NCBI RefSeq assembly: GCF_030272615.1
Contig: NC_081406.1
Coordinates: 145,674,091 to 145,738,090, forward strand
Length of the DNA: 64,000 nt
Reading direction: 5' to 3'
Source of the DNA: Cryptomeria japonica
Taxonomy: Eukaryota > Streptophyta > Pinopsida > Cupressales > Cupressaceae
Below the pieces are notes generated by a model. That model had not been told where the DNA came from. It did not search any database and saw only the letters and a list, made by a program, of their open reading frames with translations. Below, one piece after another: positions 46,823-57,899 of this stretch. Positions within the stretch are counted from its first letter, which is position 1. Every line of letters begins with the position of its first letter. A program made the position numbers and the translations under genes.

Positions 46823-47931
46823 TGTCATCATGCTTGAAATCATCAGGAATCTAAGGCTAATTAGACTAAAAGGACAAATCACAAGAATCCTTAGCTAATT
46901 AAATCAATTCAAACACAATTCAATGAAATAAATGAAGGAAATAAGAAGATTAAACTAATTAAAACTCCCTATTCTACTTGTGCTTCCATTGTTCTTCTCC
47001 AATCTGCATGGTTGATGGCTCTCAGGTATTGCACCAATTTCCTGCATATAAATGTTTTGAAGACTATGATTCTATAAAGATAGCTTGAATTGATGAAAAG
47101 AGGTTGAATTTATAGATTTTCAACACAAAGGGGGTGAGAAATAGAACTCAAGTGTTGATTGATAGACAACTGATTTAGATTGATCAGTGAACTCAATTGA
47201 TTGATTAGTGAACTAGATTGATTGATTAGTCAACTCTCTTGATTGATTAGTGAACTCAATAGATTGGGGAGATGACTCACCTAATTGATTAGAAGACTAT
47301 GTAGATGGATTAGTCATAAAAAGGTGATTGAGAGTTAAAAAGGATGATTGATGAGTTAACTTATTAGACAACTGATTTGATCAATCAGTTCTGATTTTAG
47401 CACGTGTTGTAGGAATTTGAATTTGAATTTGATTTTCATTTTCAATTTGGATTTGAATTTGGTCATTCAAATGCTGAAATGCACATGAAATTAACTGAAA
47501 TTCAGATTTGGGGAAGATGTGAATTTGGAAATATAAAATTAATTGAAATGGAGTTAAATTCAATTTGGGGAAATATGAAATGAAATTACATGGAATTAAT
47601 TGGAATTTGAATTTGGGGAATTGGAGGAATAAGTTAATTAATTTAAATAATTTAAATGAAACTATTTAAACTTAGAAATATAATTAATTAAATAATAAAG
47701 ATTATTTAACTAAGGAAAATGTTGCAATTAATTAAATAATTGATATTTAATTAATAATTGAGATATGGTTAATTGATTTAAAATGCTTTGAGAATAGAAA
47801 TAGAATAATTAGAAGTGTTGAAAGGTGATGATTAGAATAAATAGTTAGTTTAATCAAATAATTAAAGAATTATTCAATTAAATAGATGAATAATTAGTGT
47901 AGAATTAATGAGACATTTTTAGGTGTCTACA
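46823..47931 (-). repeat. 3' LTR of gypsy K1 (inverted)
   Basis: On the minus strand it starts TGTAGACACCTAAAAATG (complement at 47914-47931), directly after a purine tract. The left end is tentatively the TG at 46823, giving ~1.1 kb. It contains a 21-bp GATTGATTAG repeat (47180-47265, four units), a GAATTT-rich stretch (47405-47630) and a TATA-like TATAAATTC in complement near 47110. The left boundary is the weak point. Confidence 0.75.
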
Positions 47932-47948
47932 TTTGCCCCTCTTTGAGA
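47932..47948 (-). other. K1 polypurine tract
   Basis: TTTGCCCCTCTTTGAGA on the plus strand is TCTCAAAGAGGGGCAAA on the element strand, immediately before the LTR start TGTAGACACC. The same sequence with one to two changes is at 56714-56729 in K2. Confidence 0.85.
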
Positions 47949-48303
47949 CAATATCAAAATGACATTGTTTCAAAGAAAATGAAAAGAAAAACTACCCTAG
48001 TATACCTTGGTGACGCTAGGGTATAATGGCCCATCAGAAAAAGTGGTCGAGGAATTTTGGATCGAAGACCATTTTTTTGGAAATATGCTAGATAGTGATA
48101 ATATGAAATTTGAAAGAGTTTCGATCTTGTTTGCTATGTCTAACATTGCGTTGAAGCTGGAAGGGTCCACAGGCGTTTATGTTAAGAAATCCTAATTTTT
48201 GAGCTTATAAATCGAGGATTGGTATGTGTTTGAGCTCATTTGTATTTTTTGTTTTAAAAGAATTTCTTAGAGAGATTAAAGCTTCTGGCATCCTTGGAGC
48301 AAA
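47949..48303 (+). promoter_or_regulatory. Putative promoter and leader of PMD1, TATA-like box at 48205
   Basis: This is the region between the K1 purine tract and the PMD1 start codon. TTATAAAT at 48205-48212 lies 92 bp before the ATG, a plausible TATA box for a transcript antisense to the element. K2 has TATATAAG about 75 bp before its PMD2 ATG. No other motif is claimed. Confidence 0.5.
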
Positions 48304-50778
48304 ATGGCAGGTCATAGAGCGAGGCTGCATTTATCCGAGCGAGTGCGATCTTATCAGAGACCTCCCGACACTAGTGGCATGGTAAGTTGTCTGACTTTGT
48401 GCTTGTTTTTTGTTTGTATTTTGTAATTTTTAATCCTTTTTTGGTGTGTTATTTTTCATGTATGTCGCAATTCAGTATCGATATTTCCACAATTGACTTT
48501 ATTATGTTGCAATTGAGTGTAACGCATCACATTTGATATTTTATGTCGCAGTTGTTAACTTTTTGTCGCACTTGACAAAATTGTATCGCAATTGAATGTT
48601 TTATATCACATTTGATTATATCGTGTCACATTTGGCATAAATATGTCGCATTTGCTTGTTTTGCTTCACCTATGATTATATTGAATCACAATTGATAATA
48701 AAAGCCCTTCTTTCTTCAGTTTATGCGTCCTGATAGTTTTGATGACGTAGTTGACTCATTTTTATATTTTCCAAATGCAGGTGCATTATCCAGTACTTCT
48801 TGCTAGGCAGACATGGCCAGATAGTCTTGATCGACATCATGAGTTGGAGCAGAGGATACCGCTTTGTTACGAAAGGTTGGATTATATTATATTGCACATT
48901 TGCTTGAGGTTACGACCAATAGGGCTATGCTTACTTCTTTCATTGAGCAGTGGCATTCAGAGATATCTTCTTTTCATCTACTAACTGGTGAGGCATCTAT
49001 CACACTAGAGGATGTTTGGCATATTTTACACATTCTGATATCTGGTAAGCGAGTTACTTTTGATTGTGATGATGGTATTTCAGCTTTGTGTACATTGTTT
49101 GAGCATGAGGAGAAGGATCTACATATCCGTGGTCGTTATGATATTCATTGGGATGATTTTGATTATGATGATCTCACCATTGTGCTTGCTTGTACTGTTG
49201 CTGGATTATTGATTCCTGATAGACGCGTCCATGGTTTTCCTATTGGATGGGTACATGTTATACATGATATGATTATTGATAGACGTGTGTTTTCTTGGGG
49301 TCCTTGTCTTCTTGCGACTTTGTATCATCAGATGCAGGGGTTATTTATTTGTAGCAGAAATCAAATGGATGTGGTATTACTTTGCTTTAGACATGGGCTT
49401 GGGAACACATTGCTATTTTTCGTCCTTTGTTACATATAGATTTAAAGCCAGATCAACCATATACTTATGTATATATTGGTGGTGTGAGGCATGGGTTATC
49501 GGGTAACATCTTGTATTGGTGTCATCAGATCGATATCTTACAGTACTTCTCATGGAGACCTTATCTTACTTGTCCTGGCTGGATTGATGATGCTCAACAT
49601 CTTCTTTTTTGTCGACAGTAGAGATATCTTATTGGTCGAGATGGTGCTAGTCACAAGGTTATTGATTTGCATCTTCCTGGCCATGTGCTTAGACAATTCG
49701 GGGAAGTACATGGTATTTCAGACGTGACAACTTATTTTGCTCACACTACTTGAGAGGTTGGTGATTGGGGTGCTTGTATACAACCTCATGTTGCTATTGC
49801 TAAGTTTGATGCTCTTGCTTCTATTTTATGGGGATGTGGCTTGGTGTAGCAGATCCAAGGTCCATAATGCAGTATAGTGTAGAGTGGATACATCATAGGC
49901 CTATACCTTTGACAGATCTAATAGTTCTGATTGGTGCTCATCAGATTAGACATGGCAGGGGTCCTAGAGGGAGAGGTGGAGAGGATAGGGGTGGGGGAGT
50001 TAGAGGTGGAGGAGGTAGGGATGGAGGAGGTAGAGGTGGAGGAGGTAGGGATGAAGGAGGTGGAGGTGGATGAGGTAGAGATGGAGGAGGTATAGATTTG
50101 ATAGTAGCGGTCGCAAGGCAGGTGGATAGTGATAGGGAGGATGTGGATATTGGTGGAGAGACTGCATCTATGAGCAGTTCTAATGATAGTGATGAGTCAG
50201 GATCAGGTTCATTGAGCAGTGATGGAGATGAGGGTGGGGATGATGGTTATGATGTGGAGATGCCCTAGGTTGCAGAGTGTGTAGGTGTGGATAAAGGAGA
50301 AGAGGAGGTATTGAGAGATCAGGTTAGGCGTTTGGAGTATTTGGTCGCTACTTTGTGACAGCGACAGATGGAGGATAGGGATCAGTATCAACATGCGATG
50401 GAGGATTTGACTGCGGAGAGGAATCAAATAGCTACTAATAGAGATTGATTATAGCAGGAGAGGGATGAGGCAGTTAGATAGTCTCATATCACTATGGTTG
50501 CATATGATCAATTATTTGGGCTAGTGATGGAGGCACGTAGCCAGGTAGATAGATATTTTGCTACAACACAAGAGGCTATTTATTATCGGTAGGATTGTGA
50601 GAGAGCTATTCCTGAGAGTCAGAGTGAACCTAGTTTTGGTGCTTTCATGGGGAGAAGATCAAGTCGATCTACTTCTCGAAAAACTAGCAGTGGGGGAGTG
50701 ATTGGTCCAACTAGAGCATCGTTGGGACATGCTAGAGCTAGTCGAGATGCTCCTACTGATAGAGGTAGTATAGGTTGA
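48304..50778 (+). pseudogene. PMD1: plant mobile domain gene, antisense cargo of K1
   Basis: Exon 1 (48304-48381, 26 codons) starts at ATG and ends ATG|GTAAGT. The phase-0 intron is 48382-48780, ending AAATGCAG, and exon 2 starts at 48781. Exon 2 encodes a PMD (PF10536 type): H-L-L-T-G-E-A-S-I-T-L-E-D-V-W-H-I-L, L-A-C-T-V-A-G-L-L-I-P-D-R, W-G-P-C-L-L-A-T-L-Y-H and A-W-E-H. This is followed by a Gly/Arg-rich segment (49962-50090), an S/D/E-rich acidic stretch and a coiled-coil tail, ending TGA 50776. Frameshifts lie near 48885, 49400 and 49830, with about ten stops. PMD proteins such as MAIN/MAIL1 are nuclear, and the domain is often found in transposons. Its role in K1 is unknown. Confidence 0.82.
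48460..48700. repeat. 20-bp tandem repeat in the PMD1 intron, ~12 units
   Basis: From 48541 to 48700 eight units follow with exact 20-bp spacing, consensus TTNTGTCGCANTTGANNNNN (for example at 48541, 48561, 48581 and 48641). Four less regular units precede it (48460-48540). The PMD2 intron has about eight TTTGTCG(T/A) words with wider, irregular spacing. Confidence 0.9.
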
Positions 50779-53295
50779 GAGATTGGATGTTGATATTGAT
50801 TATGTGTTTTGACACATTTTTATATGATATATATATGATGTGCATTCTTGATGAGCTTTTGATTGTGTACTTCATGCAAATTTTTGTTGTGATGATGAAT
50901 GCAATATGAATATGATATCATGTAGTGATTTGATGTAGCTTTATATTATGATGCATAATGGTTGATGAAAACTTTATTATGAGTATGAAATGGTAATGAA
51001 CATGCAATGTGATAATGCTTATATATTTTTGTGTGTCAAAATACATGTTGAATATCTTAGAAGAATTGTTAATTGTTAGATGTAGAAAAGATAACAAGTC
51101 AACTGAATCAATCTTTGGAAGCCAAATTTTGATGTAATAATAGATGATATGATAGAAATTTTGAGGAGAAAGTCTTCATTTCTTTATTCATAGTGCAATA
51201 CAATATCATCATTGAGCCTTATTATATAACAATGGATATTATTACACGAGGGTATAAGGAACCATGATATATAGATATCTCATTGCAAAGAAACAAACAC
51301 GTAACAGACAAGGAATGAACCCTCCACTCTGAGAATTACACTAGGGGTTGAGGTATGTGTGGCATTCACAAGTTGAATGCTCCTATCACAGACATGCACT
51401 AGAGAAATTGCCCAAGAACTTCATCGGTTCAAACCACAAATAGTAAACAAAGAAAAGGATCATGCCCATCATGGCTCCTCTAGTCACTTTTGGAAATCCT
51501 TGAGTAGCTAAAAGAAATGATCTTCACATAGTTGATAAAAGAGTCAACCAAAATAGACAAAACTCAGTAGTGAGACTGACTGCGCCTTTGCTTTGATATG
51601 TTTGGTGTGATTTTGATAATGTCTGGTTTTAGAAGTTTTGGACCCCGTATAAGACCGATCTGTCTGGTTTTGAGTGTACCGATTTTGTTTAAGATAAGAT
51701 ATTGATCACATTGATAGTTTGATAAATCGATAGATTAGACATTTGATAAGTGTGATTGCAGATATTTTGACAAGCTAGTTGTATCCTTTGTTTAACTTGG
51801 TGCAAATTGTTTGTTGGACATCTGTTGGGGTGTTTGATTCTTATGAGACAATTTATTGCAAGTTTTACAATCGATATTTGATTGTTTTTGTTTTCGAAGA
51901 GCTTTTCCAATGTTTAGGATTTTTGATATTTTCTCAATGTTTTTGTTCTTTTTTTTAGGATCGTATTTGAATGTTTTTGTTGTGGTTTTGATGTTTTCTG
52001 ATTTTTAATTTTTTCAGGACTTTTTTTGAATGTTTAAGATTTTTTCAGGATCATTTTTTGAATGTTTATGATTTTTTCAGGATCATTTTTTGAATTTTTT
52101 TTATTTTTTGTAGGATCATTTTTTGAATGTTTTTTATTTTTTCAAGATGATTTTTTGAATGTTTTTTATTTTTTCAGTTATCATTTTTCAAATGTTTAGG
52201 ATTTTTTCAATTATGCTCCCAAGTATGCAAACCTTACATGATGATGCATAATGTGATGGAGACAATGAGTTTTGATATGAGTTATGCTAATGTAGGATGC
52301 ATGACAAAAATGCAGTTCGTATTCGAACAAGGATGAGTGTGTGTGTCTTTCATTCTGAAATACACTAATTAGATTAAAGGTACGAAACATTTCAGAGATA
52401 GGAGTTCAATCCATTCTCAAAAGACTTAGACCATCCAACTTAACACACTATGAAACCAAAATTTATGAATGGAGGCGCATAAAAATTCTCCATCAATTCT
52501 TGAAACTTTGATCTTCTTTTTCCCATGTGTGTGCGTTTGAGTTCATTTTGACTCTTATAACCATTAAAGACCCTTGGAATCCTATGTTCCTAGCTACGTG
52601 AGTTATTTTGATTTCAAAAGCAACTTGGATAGAGCCTTGCTACTAGCAAGTCTTTACGGCTCCGATGAGGTTATGCACAATAATCTCTCAAATATTGCTC
52701 CATTACCAGTAGGTGTGTGTAACCCTGATGGAGTTACTTGCATGTTCCCATAGTCAAGATTTCTCTTTTTTGTCGCACTTGTATGCATGATATTTCAGTA
52801 ATATATCATTTTTGTTTGTTTGTTTTGCCTTGAGATTGACATAATACTTTTTTTTTCCCTTTTTTTTTCTTGCCTTGACTTGTAAGTAATGAAACCTACT
52901 TGGGTATGATAATTACAGCGGTGCTGAAGTAGAATATTGGATTTTTCACTAACCACATGACCAACTAGGTATTTGTAATGACTTAGATCTATTGAATAAT
53001 GTGTGATATATAGAAATTGATAGATTTTGGGTAACAAGACTTGATAGGGAACCTTCTACCCAACCAAGGATAAATCTCAATCACAACATGATGTTGAAGA
53101 TGAATGACTAAAGGCCTCCTAAAGACTTTATGAACAAGTATCTAGGAAATGAGACAACCTTCGTTCCTTTTAGTGCAGATAGGTGAATGACTCGAACGAT
53201 CACCCTATTTTATTGATGCATCTATATGAGAAGAGATAATGCAATGCGGTAAAGAGATATGCAAATGCAGTATTGGAATTGAAATGAACCCACCC
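50779..53295 (-). other. Long 3' internal region of K1
   Basis: No gene is recognised on either strand. It has AT-rich simple sequence at 50820-50850, a T-rich tandem repeat (51930-52215), and poly(T) runs at 52850-52870. It separates the end of pol (53296) from the end of PMD1. Such unusually long 3' regions between pol and the 3' LTR are typical of Tat-group gypsy elements with antisense ORFs. Confidence 0.6.
51930..52215. repeat. T-rich tandem repeat, ~33-36-bp unit, ~7 copies
   Basis: The words 'ATTTTTTCAGGATCA' and 'TTTTTTGAATGTTT' recur in order at about 52010, 52045, 52072, 52110, 52140 and 52175. Spacing varies with the length of the T runs. It lies within the K1 3' region. Confidence 0.88.
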
Positions 53296-55592
53296 TTATA
53301 TGTAATATCTTTTTAGGTGCATACTGTTGATGGGAACAAGGAGTGAATCTCCCTCCATTGTTTCCAAATTATAAGCGCAATTTCCAATTATTTTCGTTAT
53401 GACAAATAGACCTAAATTTGAAATGCATTCAACATAGTCTATAGATCTGATGAAACCCACATCTAACAATTTTTGTAACTCAATTTTGACCAATAAGGCA
53501 ATGTGAGGGTGCATTTTCCTGAGCATTTGTTTGCATGGCTTTACCCCTGGAAGTAAAGGCAAGTGATGTAAAACTAATTCCGGGTCTAATCCAGGCATAT
53601 TTGCATAAGATCATGCAAAATTTATGGGTATTTGCTTAAAGAAGTTGATAAATTTATCTTTTTCCACTGGATCGAGGGACTTTGCGAGGTGAATGTTACA
53701 AACCTTCTCAACATCGCCGATGTTGATTTCCTCAGTTTCTTCTACCAGTAATGTTGACCATTCTTTACCAACATGCAGAACATCTATTATGTGTTCATCT
53801 TTATCATCACTGTAATGATTAAGAGAAGAGCTCACCTCTCCAAAATATGCAGTTCTGTCTAGATCTATTGCATAGCCAGCTTTGTGATCATTATAAGGGA
53901 ATCCATCTCTTGCACCTAAGAATTCTTCTATAGCTTCGTCATTTTGGAACCAATGTAATTGTGGCTCTCCTTCTTGCCCCCAGTCAATCAAACATGGATG
54001 TATGAGGGGTAAATCTTTGTCTCTTGTCATTTTAGATGATCCAGATATCATGCATACTTGATTATGATATGTTGTTTCTTCATCATATATTGGTGACGAG
54101 TTGTATTCTTTGTTAGATGGAAATTCATAGTCATGAGAATCTGTGACGCTTTCTATGTACATTTCACTCTCTGATTTTGTATCACTTATTTGCTCTTGTT
54201 CTAGTAAATGAGTAGGCCTCCTTTGCATTGTGGATACCCTTCTTAAGCTTGGTATTAGTCTTTGTAGTCTTTGTTCATTTGATTCAAATGGAGGTGCTGA
54301 AGTTGTTTCTCTTGGCAATAGTATTGACAATAACCAAGGATTTGGTTCATCTGTTGGTGTTAAGCTTGTATCTGTTGCCATGTTTGCTTGTGTAGATGAT
54401 TCAGGTATTGTATTATTGGTTGTCTCTATGTTAGGTTCTTGCAGAAGTTGCCTCATGGCTTCACCATCTGATTCTGTGATAGAAGATGTTGGTAGTTTCT
54501 TTCTTTTCTGAGGTGGAAAGAAATCCATTTGGCTTATAGGTATGAAAACTGAGGGTACCTTTGGCCTGTTCAATATATGCAATGTTCGTTGTCTAGCTTT
54601 TGTAATTGGTGGCACATATTTATATCCGAAGCCTTGGTTCTTTGGGTTTTCATTTGGCAAAAAAGGTTCTAATATTCCTTGCTTTTGTAGCCCTAATCTT
54701 GTGGTGCCATCATATCTGTGTTTTTGTAACATCTTGAAAGTGTTTCCATATTGATGTAGAGGTATCCTGGGTACTACCATGCCATCCTCCTCTCTATATA
54801 TCTAGTAATTAATATCTTCATTTAGAGATTCTTCTTGTAGATCTCCCCATCTAATGAAGGAACAAGAATTTGAATATTTGAATATTTCTTTGCCTTTATC
54901 TTGCTTTATTGTTGTGTTCTGAGGCTTCCCTAAGGACCTTGGAGAAAATGATGATTGTTTTCCATATGATGTGCTTGAAATTGAATATTCTCCACAACCA
55001 ACTTCTTTAATATGCAAAGAAGATGTAGTTGGTGTATTTTTCTCTGTTTCTTTAATTGATAATGATTCCATTTGTAGGTGAATAGGAGCTTCCTGATTGT
55101 TTGGTACGTGATTGTCTGAGCTTGCCCTTAAATGATTACAATGTTGGAAAGGGTTCAGGTCACCATGGATAGTGATCTATATACCATTATATGGGAACTT
55201 TACACATTGGTGAAAGGTTGATGGTACTACATGCATTGTATGTATCCATGGGCGACCTAACAACATATTGTACCCTAGTTCTCTATCTAGCACTTAGAAG
55301 GTGATATTTGTTGTAGCCGGTCCCACTTGTACTGGTAAGGTCACCATACCTTTGGAAGGGCGTTCCTCATCGTCATAGGCTTTTATATTGATTCTCTTAG
55401 TAGAGTCAATATAATATTCAAAATATCCCAGAGCTTTGATCAAATGTAAAGTGCAAATGTTGAGGCCCACAACACCATCTATTAGTACTCTTCGAACCTT
55501 TTTTCGGTTAATTAAAGCTTCTAAGTGCAATAGATCATTATGCATGAGTTAGTTTGCAGGAACTATGTGTGTGAAAAAGTGAAATAAGTATC
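53296..55592 (-). pseudogene. K1 polyprotein: protease, linker, RT N-terminus fused to integrase end
   Basis: One reading frame spans ~55572 to 53296 with a handful of stops. The protease reads R-R-V-L-I-D-G-V-V-G-L-N-I-C (gypsy consensus D-G-G-A-G), then [12 protein letters not shown] ~390-codon open linker (54780-53611) has no known domain. The RT N-terminus (G-V-K-P-x-K-Q-x-L-R-K-M-H-P, D-V-G-F-I-R) runs to V-I-T-K near 53391. It then jumps in frame to an integrase C-terminal end (Y-N-L-E-T-M-E-G-D-S-L, M-H-L-K-R-Y). The RT palm, RNase H and integrase core are deleted. Confidence 0.83.
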
Positions 55593-56713
55593 TGTAAGCT
55601 GCAAGACACAACACTTTAATTAAGTCATTACATGTATGGTTAGACAAATATAAGCATGAATAATAAAACTGTAACAAATCGACTAATTGCCTTCTAAAAG
55701 ATGCAAGTATAAGATTTCTCTCAGATTTGTATAGGCAATACCAGTGACTAGACTATGCCAAGATGAAGGATTTAATCTATATGAACATGATATTAAGCTA
55801 AATGGATGCAAGATGGATGAAAGATTCAAGAAATATGGATTCAAGCAATATGGAGTAAATTAAATATGCAAAAAGCTAACTAAGATGCAATAATCTCAAA
55901 AAGCAAGCACAATATATTCAATGACTCCAGAGAAAAAAGTGTATAATAATAAATCTCCAAGGTGTTTTGAATGAGAGATGAAGGCATAATTTATAGAGAA
56001 TCACAAGAGAGATCAAGAAAAAGCACAATTTAGGATAATTGAAATAATTGAGAAATCAGATTCAGTTAACCTTGAGATAGATTCCAATTATAGTTTAATT
56101 GAAATGCATTCAGATTATAAGTTTGAGTTTGCATTAGAAATATAATTCAATTAATTCCATGCACTTGAGATAAAAATAGGTAATTCTTTAATTTATTCAA
56201 GAAAAGAGTCTTTTCAATGCAATTGAACTTCTTTTTCTAAAAGCTCTGAGTTCCAATTTTAGAGAATGATTAAATTCCTTTTAATTGCTTTCTGATTTCA
56301 AGTTCTCAATTTAGAAGAAAGAAATAACATCTCAAGTTTGATTTCTCTTTCAATTTAATTCTTTTATTTTATTTTCAATTTAACTCTTGCTTTGTGATTA
56401 ATTCCTCTTTTATGATAAATTAATTCCTTTTTTTGCATGATTAAATGGCAAATTTATTAATTAATTAAATATGCTAGGATATTTAATAAATTAAAATAGG
56501 ATAATGGATCAAAATGATTTTCTTGGAATGATTTAATTAATTAAATAAATATTTAATTAATATTGATTTATTGATTTGCCATGTAACATTTGATGATTGA
56601 AGAATTAATTTATTGTGTGCTCAAGATTGATTTAATTGCCTTTGGTTAGGACCTTGGTGATGTTGTCGAAATTAGGGGCCCATGGTTTAGATGACCATTT
56701 TTAGGGTATTACA
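55593..56713 (-). repeat. 3' LTR of gypsy K2 (inverted)
   Basis: On the minus strand it starts TGTAATACCCTAAAAATGG (complement ending 56713) next to a purine tract. The left end is tentatively TG at 55593, giving ~1.12 kb, similar to K1. A TATA-like 'ataatttatagag' near 55989 in complement would be its promoter. It is AT-rich with TTAATTAA-type words at 56450-56560. It is inserted into the K1 protease region, so K2 is younger than K1. Confidence 0.72.
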
Positions 56714-56729
56714 TTTGCCCCTCTTTGAA
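56714..56729 (-). other. K2 polypurine tract
   Basis: TTTGCCCCTCTTTGAA on plus, i.e. TTCAAAGAGGGGCAAA on the element strand, directly precedes the LTR start TGTAATACCC. It is nearly identical to the K1 tract. Confidence 0.83.
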
Positions 56730-57818
56730 TTAATGTGCGAGCAGTGCATTGGTTCAAAGAATATGTTGATGTCTAGGAGATACCAGTTCTAAACTTGATT
56801 AACCATGAACCAGATAAAGAGTGAGGTGTATAGCTTGATTTAAAGTGATCAAGCTAAACATAGTTGATTAAAACAAAACCGATTCTGAACTTGATTGAAC
56901 TGGGACCGATGAAGAGCAAAGATACCAAACTTGAACTTCATTGATCAAGAAGTGGATCTTATTGATCTAGAACTTTATTGAACTAGACACAGTGAGCAAA
57001 GATAAAATCGATCTTGAACTTGATGGATCAAGACACGATGAGTGAAGATAAACTGTCTAGCTTGATTTGAAGCGATGAAACTGAACACCTACTTAGATTG
57101 AGTGTGTGATAAAAGATACTCTTTAAACTTTTGATTGAGTTTAAATGAATAATCAGCTTGATGAACAACAATGAAACTGATCAACATTAAGAGATTGATT
57201 CAGATGAAGGCAATATCAACTTGATTTGAAGCGATGAAATTGATATGCCCCTAGCGATTGATTTGACTCAGATGATCGAGAAATCTCTAGTTGATATGAA
57301 GCGGCAAAGATGAGATGCCCCTTTAGCAATAAGAATGTGTTTGATTTTCTTTAGTTGAAAAGATTTTTTTGCTCGACTTTTGATGAAGATTTGAAAATTT
57401 TCTCGACTTTGAAAATGTGGGATCACGAGGTCATGAGTATGCCCCCTTGGGAGCGAAATCAAAAGATAGCAAGGGTACATGATGATTTTAGGCAAGTGTT
57501 GGCAATGATAATGATTTGAGCACAAATTATTAAGAGGAATTTTTGAAAATTTGGCGTTGATTGATGAGAAATTGAGCGCAAAGTTGATTTGTAGAATAAA
57601 ATTGAGATTTAGCATTGATTCATTAGAAAATGAGTGCAAATTGAAGAAAGATTGAGCTTGTGATGAAAGCGCTAAGTGGTCCAAATTGTATTAAAATTGA
57701 CTAGGAGAATGATCTCGGATTTCAATTTCAATCCCAAAAATGGAATCAGGATGGGCAAATTAGCTAAGGACACAATTTTCATGTTCATCAGAGCAAGTTG
57801 AAAAATTAGGTTTTGGGC
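56730..57818 (+). other. K2 region between purine tract and PMD2
   Basis: No gene is seen. It contains a degenerate repeat with core CTTGATTTGAAGCGATGAAA at about 57062 and 57214, with weaker copies near 56834 and 57291, two of them followed by 'atgccccT'. It is about three times longer than the equivalent K1 region. Confidence 0.65.
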
Positions 57819-57826
57819 TATATAAG
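57819..57826 (+). promoter_or_regulatory. Putative TATA box of PMD2
   Basis: TATATAAG in the context 'gggctatataagggg' lies 74 bp before the ATG at 57900 on the strand antisense to K2. It is a good plant TATA box match in the right position. There is no transcription evidence. Confidence 0.6.
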
Positions 57827-57899
57827 GGGTGGAAGTGTCATTTTCAATTCATTTTAACCCTCCAAGTTTGAAAATTCAAAAAGTCTTCTGTGAAGAAAA

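Larger units (their letters stand above)
46823..55592 (-). mobile_element. Gypsy element K1 carrying an antisense PMD gene
   Basis: On the minus strand the visible order is protease (55572-55130), linker, RT N-terminus, a deletion, integrase C-terminus (to 53296), a long 3' region (53295-50779), then a gene on the opposite strand (PMD1, 48304-50778), purine tract (47948-47932) and 3' LTR (47931-46823). Its gag and 5' LTR are not in the window; K2 interrupts it at 55593. The same layout (LTR, purine tract, antisense PMD) recurs in K2. The PMD gene is therefore part of the element family and not a chance neighbour. Confidence 0.75.

Noticed and set aside
48541-48700. Evenly spaced 20-bp repeats looking like a CRISPR array
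   Set aside because: The units are head to tail and degenerate, there are no unique spacers, and they sit in a plant intron. It is a minisatellite.
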